From positions 372,001 to 436,000 of the forward strand of contig NZ_JACIBC010000004.1 of the NCBI RefSeq assembly GCF_014195095.1: DNA of 64,000 bases. Direction: 5' to 3'. The position numbers and the translations under genes are program-made. Positions 40,475 through 51,362 of the stretch are shown piece after piece. Source of the DNA: Rhizobium sp. BK602 (lineage in GTDB: Bacteria > Pseudomonadota > Alphaproteobacteria > Rhizobiales > Rhizobiaceae). Each line of letters starts with the position of its first letter. The first letter of the stretch is position 1. A model generated the notes under the pieces. The model searched no databases, was not told the DNA's origin, and saw nothing but the letters and a program-made list of their open reading frames with translations.

Positions 40475-41401
40475 ATGATCGACACGCGCGTGAAGTTCCG
40501 TCATCTCCAGACTTTTGTCGAGGTCGCGCGCCAGAAAAGCGTGGTGAAGGCAGCCGAACTCCTGCATGTCAGCCAGCCGGCGGTGACCAAGACTATCCGC
40601 GAGCTGGAGGAGGCGCTGGGGGTCGCGGTGTTCGAGCGCGAAGGGCGCGGCATCCGGATCACGCGCTACGGCGAAGTCTTCCTGCGCTATGCGGGCGCGG
40701 CGCTGACGGCGATGCGCCAAGGCTTCGATTCCGTGTCCCAGGAGCGGTCCGGCGAGGCGCCGCCGATCCGGATCGGCGCGCTTCCGACGGTCTCGACGCG
40801 GATCATGCCGCGCGCCATGGAGCTGTTCCTGAAGGAAGACACCTGGAGCCGCATCAAGATCGTCACTGGCGAAAATGCCGTGCTTCTCGAGCAATTGCGG
40901 GTTGGCGACCTCGATCTCGTCGTCGGACGGCTGGCAAGCCCCGACAAGATGGCGGGCTTTTCCTTCGAACATCTCTACTCCGAGCAGGTCGTCTTCGCCG
41001 TCCGGGCCGGACATCCGCTGCTGAAGGCCGGAAAATCCCTGTTTGCCGAGCTCGACAAATATACGATCCTGATGCCGACGCGCGGCTCGATCATCCGGCC
41101 GTTCGTCGAGAGTTTTCTCATCGTCAACGGCGTCGCCGGCCTGCCGAACCAGATCGAGACGGTCTCGGATTCCTTCGGCCGCGCCTTCGTGCGCGCCAGC
41201 GACGCCATCTGGATCATCTCGACCGGCGTCGTCGCCGGCGATGTCAAGGACGGCTTGTTGAGCCTGCTGCCGATCGACACCAGCGAAACCAGAGGTCCCG
41301 TCGGACTCACCATGCGCACCGACGCCATTCCCACGATGCCGCTGTCGATCCTGATGCAGACGATCCGCGAGGCGGCCGGCGAGGTGGCGAAAAAGCCTTA
41401 G
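40475..41401 (+). CDS. pcaQ: LysR-type regulator of protocatechuate genes
   Basis: A 308-residue LysR-family activator. The N-terminal helix-turn-helix reads HLQTFVEVARQKSVVKAAELLHVSQPAVTKTIRELE, followed by the GVAVFEREGRGIRITRYGE wing and a substrate-binding-type effector domain. The orthologues in Agrobacterium and Sinorhizobium activate pcaDCHGB with carboxymuconolactone as the signal. The ATG at 40475 is preferred because the in-frame ATG at 40466 lies inside the PcaQ operator and has its AAGG only two bases away. It is divergent from pcaD and converges on pobA. Confidence 0.95.
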   Translation: MIDTRVKFRHLQTFVEVARQKSVVKAAELLHVSQPAVTKTIRELEEALGVAVFEREGRGIRITRYGEVFLRYAGAALTAMRQGFDSVSQERSGEAPPIRIGALPTVSTRIMPRAMELFLKEDTWSRIKIVTGENAVLLEQLRVGDLDLVVGRLASPDKMAGFSFEHLYSEQVVFAVRAGHPLLKAGKSLFAELDKYTILMPTRGSIIRPFVESFLIVNGVAGLPNQIETVSDSFGRAFVRASDAIWIISTGVVAGDVKDGLLSLLPIDTSETRGPVGLTMRTDAIPTMPLSILMQTIREAAGEVAKKP

Positions 41402-41407
41402 GCCGGT

Positions 41408-43581
<2,174 letters not shown>

Positions 43582-43604
43582 GCAGGGCAGAGTCCGATCA
43601 CCCG

Positions 43605-43649
43605 CCCTCGTGCTTCGAGACGGCCCTGCGGGCCTCCGCAGCATGAGGG
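43605..43649. repeat. Intergenic palindromic repeat after pobR
   Basis: An imperfect palindrome with outer arms CCCTCGTGCT and AGCATGAGGG and an inner GGCC-ctgc-GGGCC hairpin, between the convergent pobR and pcaR genes. Elements with this look are common between genes in alphaproteobacteria. It may double as a bidirectional terminator. Confidence 0.45.
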
Positions 43650-43711
43650 CTAGTCACCAGCGCCTAGCCCTCCGTCGGATAGCACTCTGCCTTGATCACG
43701 GAGGCCACTCC

Positions 43712-43743
43712 ACCCTCACCCTGAGCCTGTCGAAGGGCGAGAG
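43712..43743. repeat. CCTGAGCCTGTCGAAGG-type intergenic repeat
   Basis: Contains the motif CCTGAGCCTGTCGAAGG flanked by CTCACCCT and AGGGCGAG arms, forming a hairpin. This short repeat is widely dispersed in proteobacterial intergenic DNA. Here it lies just beyond the pcaR stop and could terminate that transcript. Confidence 0.5.
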
Positions 43744-43772
43744 TGGCCCCGGAAAGCTAGAAAGCCTGAAGC

Positions 43773-44528
43773 TTACGGCAAAACCAGCCGCAACGCCTTT
43801 TGGGTCTCCCGCAGCAGCGGCAGGAACCGCTCCGCCATCTCGGCGGCGGCGACGTAGGCGGCAGGCGCCCCTATGTTGATGGCCGCGACTGTCTGGCCGC
43901 GATCGTTCTCGACCGGCACGGCAATCGAGCAGAGGCCGATTTCCAGTTCCTGGTCGATGACGGCATAGCCCTGCGACCGCACCCGGCGGAACTCGGCCAG
44001 CAGCTCTTCCGGATCGGTCCTGGTGTTCGGCGTATTGGCCTTGAGGTCCGTGCGCTGAAGGATCGAGCGCGCCTCGCTTTCCGGCAGGGCGGCGAGCAGG
44101 ACACGGCCCATCGAGGCGCAGAAGGCCGGCAGGCGGCTGCCGGGCGTCAGGTTGATCGACATCACCCGGCGCTGCGAGGCGCGGGCGATATAGACGACCT
44201 CGGTGCCATCCAGCACGGACGCCGAGGCATTCTGGCCAGCACGCTCGGCAAGCTGGTCGAGGTGCGGCTGGATGATCGTCGGCAGCGGCGTCGCCGCAAG
44301 ATAGGCATGGCCGAGCCGCAGGATCTTCGGCGTCAGCGTGAAGAACTTGCCGTCATAGACGGCGTAGCCGAGTTCGGCCAAGGTCAGCAGCGAACGACGC
44401 ACGGTGGCGCGGTCGAGCCCCGTCAGTTTCGACGCCTCGGCGATCGTCAGGCGCTGCTGCGTCTCACCAAAGGCCTCGATGACCTTCAGTCCCTTGGCAA
44501 AGCCACTGACGAAATCACCTTCCCGCAT
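43773..44528 (-). CDS. pcaR: IclR-family regulator of beta-ketoadipate genes
   Basis: A 251-residue IclR-type regulator. The N-terminal winged helix reads LTIAEASKLTGLDRATVRRSLLTLAELGY and the effector domain includes SINLTPGSRLPAFCASMGRVLLAALPE. The start is supported by GGAGGG five bases upstream. It is divergent from pcaIJF, the arrangement of PcaR/PcaU-type regulators that sense beta-ketoadipate or its precursor and control the late pathway genes. A perfect inverted repeat in the intergenic region is the likely binding site. Confidence 0.93.
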   Translation of the reverse strand: MREGDFVSGFAKGLKVIEAFGETQQRLTIAEASKLTGLDRATVRRSLLTLAELGYAVYDGKFFTLTPKILRLGHAYLAATPLPTIIQPHLDQLAERAGQNASASVLDGTEVVYIARASQRRVMSINLTPGSRLPAFCASMGRVLLAALPESEARSILQRTDLKANTPNTRTDPEELLAEFRRVRSQGYAVIDQELEIGLCSIAVPVENDRGQTVAAINIGAPAAYVAAAEMAERFLPLLRETQKALRLVLP

Positions 44529-44554
44529 GATGCCCTCCAGATTCCCGCCTTCGT

Positions 44555-44593
44555 TTTGTGCGATATATGAACAAATATCAAATAACGCACAAA
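44555..44593. promoter_or_regulatory. Inverted repeat in pcaR-pcaI interval (candidate PcaR operator)
   Basis: TTTGTGCG at 44555-44562 and CGCACAAA at 44586-44593 are perfect 8-bp inverted arms separated by 23 bp, in an AT-rich patch just upstream of pcaR and about 85-120 bp upstream of pcaI. Size and position fit an IclR-family operator serving both divergent promoters. Confidence 0.6.
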
Positions 44594-44675
44594 TCAATTG
44601 CCGTCCAGCCCAGGCTGATTTATTCGAGAGGCAGAGGACGGGTCGTCTTAATCCGCCCGCAACGGGAGATTTCGC

Positions 44676-45383
44676 ATGGACAAGACAATTGCGAGCACGG
44701 CGGCGGCCGTCTCGGACATCGGCGATGGCGCGACCGTCATGATCGGCGGCTTCGGCGGCTCCGGCGCACCGATCGAACTCATTCATGCCCTGATCGACAA
44801 AGGCCCAAAGAACCTGACCGTCATCAACAACAATGCCGGCAACGGCCGCATCGGCATCGCGGCGATGATCGATGCCGGCATGGTCCGGAAGATGATCTGT
44901 TCCTTCCCGCGCTCCTCCGATCCGCGTGCTTTCACGGATCGCTATCTGGCCGGCGAAATCGAGCTGGAACTGGTGCCGCAGGGGACACTCGCCGAACGCA
45001 TCCGCGCCGGCGGCGCCGGCATCCCGGCCTTCTATACGCCCACCGCCTATGGGACCGAGCTCGCACAGGGCAAGGTCATCGCCGAATTCGACGGCCGCCA
45101 CTATGTTCAGGAGCGCTGGCTGAAGGCGGATTTCGCCATCGTCAAGGCCCAGGTCGGCGACGTGCACGGCAACCTCCTCTACAACAAGGCCGGCCGCAAC
45201 TTTAATCCGCTGATGTGCATGGCCGCGGCCAAGACGATCGCGCAGGTCTCGAAGATCGTCGCCGCCGGCGAGCTCGATCCCGAGCACATCGTCACCCCCG
45301 GCATCTTCGTCAACGGCGTCGTCGAAGTCGCCGATCCGCAGCAGGAAGAAGCGCTCATTCGGGCCGGAGTGGTATACGCATGA
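44676..45383 (+). CDS. pcaI: 3-Oxoadipate CoA-transferase subunit A
   Basis: A 235-residue alpha subunit of the family I CoA-transferase that moves CoA from succinyl-CoA to beta-ketoadipate. The glycine-rich VMIGGFGGSGAPIELIHAL is the conserved CoA-transferase 1 signature, and QGTLAERIRAGGAGIPAFYTP the second landmark. The gene leads the pcaIJF operon and overlaps pcaJ as ATGA. Confidence 0.96.
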   Translation: MDKTIASTAAAVSDIGDGATVMIGGFGGSGAPIELIHALIDKGPKNLTVINNNAGNGRIGIAAMIDAGMVRKMICSFPRSSDPRAFTDRYLAGEIELELVPQGTLAERIRAGGAGIPAFYTPTAYGTELAQGKVIAEFDGRHYVQERWLKADFAIVKAQVGDVHGNLLYNKAGRNFNPLMCMAAAKTIAQVSKIVAAGELDPEHIVTPGIFVNGVVEVADPQQEEALIRAGVVYA

Positions 45384-46069
45384 CCATCGACACACGCGAC
45401 GACATCAAGCTCTCCAACGCCCAGATCGCCTGGCGCGCCGCACAGGATATCCAGGATGGCGCCTATGTTAACCTCGGCATCGGCTTCCCGGAAATGGTCG
45501 CCCGCTACCAGCCTCCCGGCCGTCAGGCAATCTTCCACACGGAAAACGGCATCCTGAATTTCGGCGAGCCGCCGGCGGAAGGTGAAGAGGACTGGGACCT
45601 GATCAATGCCGGCAAGAAGGCCGTGACGCTGAAGCCGGGCGCATCTTTCTTCCATCATGCCGATAGCTTCGCCATGGTGCGCGGCGGTCATCTCGACGTG
45701 GCGATCCTCGGTGCCTATCAGGTGGCACAGAATGGCGACCTAGCCAACTGGCGCGTCGGCTCCAAGGGCGTGCCCGCCGTCGGCGGCGCCATGGATCTGG
45801 TGCATGGCGCCAAGCAGGTTTTTGTCATCACCGAACATGTGACGAAGGACGGCAAGCCGAAACTGGTGGAGGCCTGCACCTTCCCGCTGACCGGCGTCGG
45901 CTGCATCACCCGCGTCTACACCAGCCATGCCGTCATCGATATCGCCAATGGCGGCTTCGTCGTACGGGAGAAGCTGGCGGCCATGACGATGGACGAGCTG
46001 CAGGCAATGACCGGCGCTCCGCTCCATGTCGACGGCCCCGTCGCCGACCTCGTCGTCCCGGCGCTCTAG
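45380..46069 (+). CDS. pcaJ: 3-Oxoadipate CoA-transferase subunit B
   Basis: A 229-residue beta subunit. The catalytic glutamate lies in FHTENGILNFGEPP, and AYVNLGIGFPEMVARY is the N-terminal family motif; GGAMDLVHGAKQVFVITEH is also conserved. It starts within the pcaI stop (ATGA). The product, beta-ketoadipyl-CoA, is cleaved by the thiolase encoded next. A RIME-type repeat of about 100 bp separates it from pcaF. Confidence 0.96.
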   Translation: MTIDTRDDIKLSNAQIAWRAAQDIQDGAYVNLGIGFPEMVARYQPPGRQAIFHTENGILNFGEPPAEGEEDWDLINAGKKAVTLKPGASFFHHADSFAMVRGGHLDVAILGAYQVAQNGDLANWRVGSKGVPAVGGAMDLVHGAKQVFVITEHVTKDGKPKLVEACTFPLTGVGCITRVYTSHAVIDIANGGFVVREKLAAMTMDELQAMTGAPLHVDGPVADLVVPAL

Positions 46070-46169
46070 AGCATTTCCGCTTTTCTTCGAACCGCGAAAA
46101 CGCTCTATCCCTTTGTTTTTAAGCAATTCCGGACGGAAAACCGCTACGCACTTTTCCTGGAATTGCTCT
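46070..46169. repeat. RIME-type rhizobial intergenic repeat, fuller copy
   Basis: The element occupies nearly the whole pcaJ-pcaF gap. Its first half (AGCATTTCCGC to CGCTCTATCC) and second half (AGCAATTCC to GGAATTGCT at 46122-46167) are each palindromic. The second half matches the copy at 23576-23636. Rhizobial RIME elements have this two-hairpin design. It lies inside an operon, so it should be transcribed into the message. Confidence 0.75.
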
Positions 46170-46181
46170 AAGGAGAAGACC

Positions 46182-47387
<1,206 letters not shown>

Positions 47388-47409
47388 TCTCCTCACGATG
47401 AATTGACGG

Positions 47410-47447
47410 CGGGCCGCCCGGAACGTCCGGGCGGCCCGCTTTTGTTT
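47410..47447 (+). terminator. Intrinsic terminator of pcaIJF
   Basis: A perfect 13-bp stem (CGGGCCGCCCGGA with TCCGGGCGGCCCG, 3-base loop) followed by CTTTTGTTTG, located 22 bp after the pcaF stop. This is a textbook Rho-independent terminator. Confidence 0.9.
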
Positions 47448-47539
47448 GCCGCGCGCGCATTGCCGCGCCGCGCTTCCGCCTGATATTACAGTCGCGATTT
47501 CGTCGTATGATTTATTGTCGACTTTCAGGAGGAGCCGTC

Positions 47540-48334
47540 ATGACAGAACTCGCGCAATCCCTCGCATCCATCCGCATTCCCGATCTCGCCGGCAAGCGCG
47601 TGCTGATCACCGGCGCCTCGACCGGCATTGGTGCGGCGCTGGCCCGTGCCTTCGCCCAGCAGGGCATGAAGGTCGGCATCCACTTCAACGCCAGCCGCGA
47701 GCCGGCCGAAAGGCTTGCCGCCGAGATCACCGCCGCCGGCGGGCAAGTGCATCTGGTTCAGGGTGACGTCTCGCAGGATGGCGAGACCGAGCGGGTCGTC
47801 GAGGAGACGGCGGAAGCCTTCGGCGGGCTCGACGGGCTCGTCAACAATGCCGGCGGCATGCTCGGCCGCGTGCCGACTTCGGCGATGACCGACGAGCACT
47901 ATGAGCGGGTGATGAACCTCAATGCCCGCTCGGTGCTGGCCGCGACCCGCGCCGCCCATCCACATCTGAAAAAGCAGGGCGGCTTCATCATCAACACCAC
48001 CTCGATCGCCGCCCGCAACGGCGGCGGCAACGGCGCGATCCTCTATGCAGCCTCCAAGGGTTTCGTCTCCACGATCACCCATGGCCATGCCAAGGAATTC
48101 GTCGCCGACAAGATCCGTGTCAACGCGGTCGCGCCCGGCGTCATCGCCACACCGTTCCATGAGCGCTATACCAATGACGAGCAGATGGAATTGCAGCGCA
48201 GGACCATTCCCATGGGCTTCGTCGGCACCTCGGAAGACTGCGTCGGCGCCTATCTGTTCCTCGCTTCTCCCACCCTGTCCGGCTATATTACCGGCCAGGT
48301 CATCGAGGTGAACGGCGGCCAGCTGATGCCCTGA
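47540..48334 (+). CDS. Short-chain dehydrogenase/reductase
   Basis: A 264-residue classical SDR. The cofactor motif is TGASTGIGAALA, the structural NNAG lies in LVNNAGGML, and the catalytic Ser (NTTSIAARNGGG), Tyr and Lys (LYAASKG) are present. The C-terminus ITGQVIEVNGGQLMP is typical. AGGAGGAGCC precedes the ATG. It follows the pcaF terminator and appears to be a separate unit; the specific alcohol or ketone substrate cannot be told, although a sugar or 3-oxoacyl compound is common in this class. Confidence 0.88.
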   Translation: MTELAQSLASIRIPDLAGKRVLITGASTGIGAALARAFAQQGMKVGIHFNASREPAERLAAEITAAGGQVHLVQGDVSQDGETERVVEETAEAFGGLDGLVNNAGGMLGRVPTSAMTDEHYERVMNLNARSVLAATRAAHPHLKKQGGFIINTTSIAARNGGGNGAILYAASKGFVSTITHGHAKEFVADKIRVNAVAPGVIATPFHERYTNDEQMELQRRTIPMGFVGTSEDCVGAYLFLASPTLSGYITGQVIEVNGGQLMP

Positions 48335-48434
48335 GTGCGGGCAGCGCCATCGACTTTTCCGCCGGGCCATGCAACTCCATGTCCGGCGCAATCGTTTCAA
48401 GGTCGGACCAGCTTGGCGATGGAGCATACACGGC

Positions 48435-49322
48435 ATGGTAAAGACGCCTACCCCGGATCATGCGAAGACCTCCGTGCAACTGACGCATCCGGAGCGGATC
48501 TACTGGCCGGACGACGGCGTCAGCAAGCAGGATCTTGTCGACTACTACGCCCTCGCCTTCGAGCGCATGGCCCCCTTCGTCGTCGACCGGCCGCTGGCGC
48601 TGCTGCGGTGCCCCGACGGGATCAAGGGGCCGCGCTTCTTCCAGAAACATGCCTGGAAAGGTATCAATCCGCATATCGAGGAGATCGCCGATCCGCAGGA
48701 CAAGGACGGTGAAAAACTGCTGCGGATCAGGGATCTCGACGGACTGGCCGCGCTCGTCCAATCCGCCGCCCTTGAAATCCATCCCTGGGGTACGACCACG
48801 GCGCATTGGGAAAAGCCCGACATGATCATCATGGATCTCGATCCCGGCGAAGATGTCGCCTGGAGCGCGGTCATCGCCGGCGCGCAGGACATAAGGGATC
48901 GATTTTCGGCCATGGGCCTTGCCTCCTATGTCAAGACCTCGGGAGGCAAGGGACTGCATGTCGTCGCTCCCCTGACGCCGAAGGCCGAGTGGCCGGATGT
49001 CAAGAAGGCGGCGGAAGCCATTGCCGGCGGCATGAGCGCCGACAGCCCGGAAAAATATCTCTCGGTCGCCACGAAAGCGAAGCGGACGGGCCACATCTTC
49101 GTCGACTATCTGCGCAACGGGCGCGGCAATACCGCTGTCGCCCCCTATTCGACCCGCGCAAGGCCGGGTGCCGCGATTTCGATGCCGCTAGCCTGGGAGG
49201 AGTTGACCGAAGAGACCGGCCCGGCATCCTTCACCGTCAAGAACGCGGCATCGCGGCTGCAGCAGGGCGCCGCCAACCCCTGGGCCGATTTCTTCGAGGC
49301 GGCGCGACCCTTGAAGAGCTAA
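48435..49322 (+). CDS. Stand-alone LigD-type polymerase domain (primase-polymerase)
   Basis: A 295-residue protein corresponding to the polymerase (PolDom) module of DNA ligase D, with no ligase or phosphoesterase domain. The catalytic aspartates are Asp134 and Asp136 (MDLDPGED) and Asp224 (HIFVDYLRNGRG), with SGGKGLHVV containing the nucleotide-binding His175, so activity should be intact. The family fills gaps and adds nucleotides during non-homologous end joining. No Ku gene or ligase lies in the window. There is no strong ribosome-binding site before the ATG; an in-frame GTG or ATG further upstream is possible. Confidence 0.9.
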   Translation: MVKTPTPDHAKTSVQLTHPERIYWPDDGVSKQDLVDYYALAFERMAPFVVDRPLALLRCPDGIKGPRFFQKHAWKGINPHIEEIADPQDKDGEKLLRIRDLDGLAALVQSAALEIHPWGTTTAHWEKPDMIIMDLDPGEDVAWSAVIAGAQDIRDRFSAMGLASYVKTSGGKGLHVVAPLTPKAEWPDVKKAAEAIAGGMSADSPEKYLSVATKAKRTGHIFVDYLRNGRGNTAVAPYSTRARPGAAISMPLAWEELTEETGPASFTVKNAASRLQQGAANPWADFFEAARPLKS

Positions 49323-49324
49323 GT

Positions 49325-49891
49325 TCAGGCTACGAAGGGGATCAATGCCCGCGTGTGGGCCTTGTAGTCGGCATAGGCCTGGCCGAAGGTTTCGCTCATC
49401 CAGCTTTCCTCGATGCGCACCCGGCGCAGGACGGCGTAGAGCATGAACGCGATCGCCAGCAGGGCGGCGAGATCGCCACGTGCGAGCGCCGAGCCGATGA
49501 TGGCAAGCATCAGGCCGGAATAGATCGGATGGCGGACAATGGCATAGGGGCCGGTGCGAACCAGAGCATGGTCTTGCTTGACGGTGATGACACCGCTCCA
49601 GTTGCGGCCGATGTGATAACGCGCCCAGATGGCGAAGCCCAGACCGGCGACCGTCATCGCCGCGCCAATACAATAGGTCGCCAGATCATGCGGGATCAGC
49701 CGGACCTGCAAAGGCCCCAGCCAGGCCGGCGGCGCCGAGAGCAGAAAGCCGCCTATCCAGAGCGGCGCGGTATTTTCGAGCCGCGACAGCGGCTCCTCCT
49801 GGCGGGCGGTCTTCTTGACGCCGAAGGCGGCGAGGAGCCAGATCGAGCCCCAGATGATCCAGCAGGCGGGGATGAACAGATCCAGCAACAT
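49325..49891 (-). CDS. Isoprenylcysteine carboxyl methyltransferase-like membrane protein
   Basis: A 188-residue integral membrane protein of the ICMT/PEMT-like methyltransferase family. Four or five hydrophobic segments are followed by the C-terminal cofactor region VRTGPYAIVRHPIYSGLML and RIEESWMSETFGQAYADYK, in which the RHP and E-E elements bind SAM in relatives. Bacterial members have unknown lipid or cysteine substrates. A TTG at 49900, overlapping the GST stop, is an alternative start; the ATG at 49891 was chosen. It is co-directional and essentially contiguous with the GST gene. Confidence 0.85.
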   Translation of the reverse strand: MLLDLFIPACWIIWGSIWLLAAFGVKKTARQEEPLSRLENTAPLWIGGFLLSAPPAWLGPLQVRLIPHDLATYCIGAAMTVAGLGFAIWARYHIGRNWSGVITVKQDHALVRTGPYAIVRHPIYSGLMLAIIGSALARGDLAALLAIAFMLYAVLRRVRIEESWMSETFGQAYADYKAHTRALIPFVA

Positions 49892-49896
49892 TTCGC

Positions 49897-50634
49897 TCAA
49901 TCCATCTCTTTGTCCAATTCCGGATAATGCCGGAAGATACCGTTCTCATTGAAGGGGATTCGGCGGTCGGATGCAAGATAGCGAGCAATATTGGGCAAGG
50001 TCATGACAGCGCCGCGCAGCGCGGCCAGATGCGGATAGCGCTCGTCCAGATGCGCGGTGGCGCGCGGAAAGGCATAGCGCAAGCCTTCATGGATCTGGAA
50101 CAGCGAGAGATCGACGTAAGTAAGCCGATCGCCGAAAATATGCGCCGGTCCATGCGGGTTCTGCCTGAGGACGCGCTCGAAATAGCCGAGGAATTTCGGC
50201 ATGCGATTGTCGAGGAATTCCGCTGTCCGCGCCTTGGCCTCCTGTCTCTGCTCCTCGTAATATTTCGACACCGCGATCGGATGATGCGTATCGTGCACCT
50301 CGGCGACGAGATCGGTGATCGTCAGCTGCAGGCCGTTCAGGATATGGCGCTCCGCCTGATCTTCCGGCGCAAGACCGAGTTTCGGGCCGAGATACATCAG
50401 GATATTGGCGACATGCGAGATGATGAGATCGCCATCCCTGAGGAAGGGCGGGGCGAGCGGGATATCGGGGAGCGACTTGCTTTCCATCACCGCGAACATC
50501 GCTCCTACGCCCTGGCCCTTGCTCTCCGGACCACGGCTGACGTCGATATAATCAGCGCCTGCCTGTTCCAATGCGAGGCGCACGAATTCGCCGCGACCCT
50601 GGATGCTGTCCCAATAGTAAAGCTCATAGGTCAT
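49897..50634 (-). CDS. Glutathione S-transferase-like protein
   Basis: A 245-residue protein with a thioredoxin-fold N-terminal domain (YELYYWDSIQGRGEFVRLALEQAG, DGDLIISHVANILMYLG with the cis-Pro region APPFLRDG) and an all-helical C-terminal domain (about 95-235). FGDRLTYVDLSLFQIHEGL is the N-capping box and hydrophobic-staple region of the GST fold. It is likely a cytosolic conjugation or peroxide-detoxifying enzyme; the exact class is unclear. It precedes the ICMT-like gene and is probably co-transcribed with it. Confidence 0.87.
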   Translation of the reverse strand: MTYELYYWDSIQGRGEFVRLALEQAGADYIDVSRGPESKGQGVGAMFAVMESKSLPDIPLAPPFLRDGDLIISHVANILMYLGPKLGLAPEDQAERHILNGLQLTITDLVAEVHDTHHPIAVSKYYEEQRQEAKARTAEFLDNRMPKFLGYFERVLRQNPHGPAHIFGDRLTYVDLSLFQIHEGLRYAFPRATAHLDERYPHLAALRGAVMTLPNIARYLASDRRIPFNENGIFRHYPELDKEMD

Positions 50635-50659
50635 CAAATCCTCCCGTCCCTCGGTCAAG

Positions 50660-50860
50660 CTATTTCGGTTCGCGGCCAAAATCCTTGCGCAGCTCGTTCT
50701 TGGCGGCTTCGAGCGTCCGTCTGCGCCGGCAGCCAAGATGATCGCCGGCACGACTGATGCAGAAGCTTAGCATCGACATGGCGGAACGGAAGGGGTCGAA
50801 CTTGCGGCGATCGCTGGTCTCGGTCAACTCGCGCGACCATTTTTTGGATCGAGCCGCGAC
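50660..50860 (-). pseudogene. Decayed DUF3175-like gene
   Basis: This minus-strand frame, too short for a normal search and lacking a start codon, reads ARSKKWSRELTETSD, then RRKFDPFRSAMSML, and ends AKNELRKDFGREPK before the stop. These blocks match the two ends of small DUF3175 proteins, but the roughly 30 residues normally between them are missing. An AAAGGAG site lies just upstream, yet the codon at the expected start (50855-50857) is GCG instead of ATG and no ATG/GTG/TTG occurs between the preceding stop and this point. An internal ATG (SAMSML) could only give a 39-residue fragment. I read it as a deleted, start-less remnant. Confidence 0.6.
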
Positions 50861-50903
50861 CGGCTCCTTTCCATATGGACAGGGCTAATGATGAGCCTGT
50901 TGC

Positions 50904-51131
50904 TCATGCCGCTTGCGGGTTGCCGCCGCCTTTTTCGGACGATGCATGGTTCTCGGGATGGCCTCGACCGGAGCCGGATTTCTTGCCGCCGCCGCTCTCC
51001 TTGTTCTCGGTCGCCCAGGCGCGGCGTTCAGCCTCATCCTCGGAAACGCCACGGCTTTCATAGCTCTTCTCAATATGCTCGGCCTTGCGCTTCTGCTTGT
51101 CGGTGTAAGCGGATTTGTCTCCTCTTGGCAT
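50904..51131 (-). CDS. Small hydrophilic stress-type protein
   Basis: A 75-residue, highly charged protein: MPRGDKSAYTDKQKRKAEHIEKS at the N-terminus, then ERRAWATENKESGGGKKSGSG and a Gly/His-rich tail. The family is common in proteobacteria and is often misnamed plasmid stabilisation protein; its role is unknown. GAGGAGAAAGACC precedes the ATG, and an RpoE2/EcfG-like promoter (GGAAC-N18-TT) lies 32-56 bp upstream, consistent with general stress control. No signal peptide or membrane segment is seen, and the protein is likely intrinsically disordered in its second half. Confidence 0.8.
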   Translation of the reverse strand: MPRGDKSAYTDKQKRKAEHIEKSYESRGVSEDEAERRAWATENKESGGGKKSGSGRGHPENHASSEKGGGNPQAA

Positions 51132-51162
51132 GGTCTTTCTCCTCGTTGCGGATGAGGAGACC

Positions 51163-51187
51163 AACCCGTCGGCATAGAAAAAGTTCC
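51163..51187 (-). promoter_or_regulatory. RpoE2/EcfG-type general stress promoter
   Basis: On the minus strand GGAAC is followed after 18 bases by TT, the consensus reported for the rhizobial general stress sigma factor RpoE2 (GGAAC-N18-19-TT). It sits directly upstream of the small hydrophilic protein gene. Confidence 0.55.
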
Positions 51188-51191
51188 GGCT

Positions 51192-51362
51192 TCAACGGGA
51201 GGCTGGTGACTGTTTCGCGATATCGGAATGCGGCGGCCGGGCTGTGGCGCCCGCTTCCTTGCCCGAGACGGGAAAAAGGATGCCCACGGAACGGTCGATG
51301 ACGAGGATCAGCGCCAGGGCTGCCAGGAGATAGAGGCTCGCGAGGATGAGGAGCGCGGTCAT
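51192..51362 (-). CDS. Small single-pass membrane protein, hypothetical
   Basis: A 56-residue frame with one strong hydrophobic helix: MTALLILASLYLLAALALIL at the N-terminus, then VIDRSVGILFPVSGK and a polar tail. The composition and third-position GC look coding. The ribosome-binding site is weak, and no family is recognised. It lies between the stress-type gene and the DUF2934 gene on the same strand. It may be anchored in the inner membrane by its N-terminus; the function is unknown. Confidence 0.5.
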   Translation of the reverse strand: MTALLILASLYLLAALALILVIDRSVGILFPVSGKEAGATARPPHSDIAKQSPASR

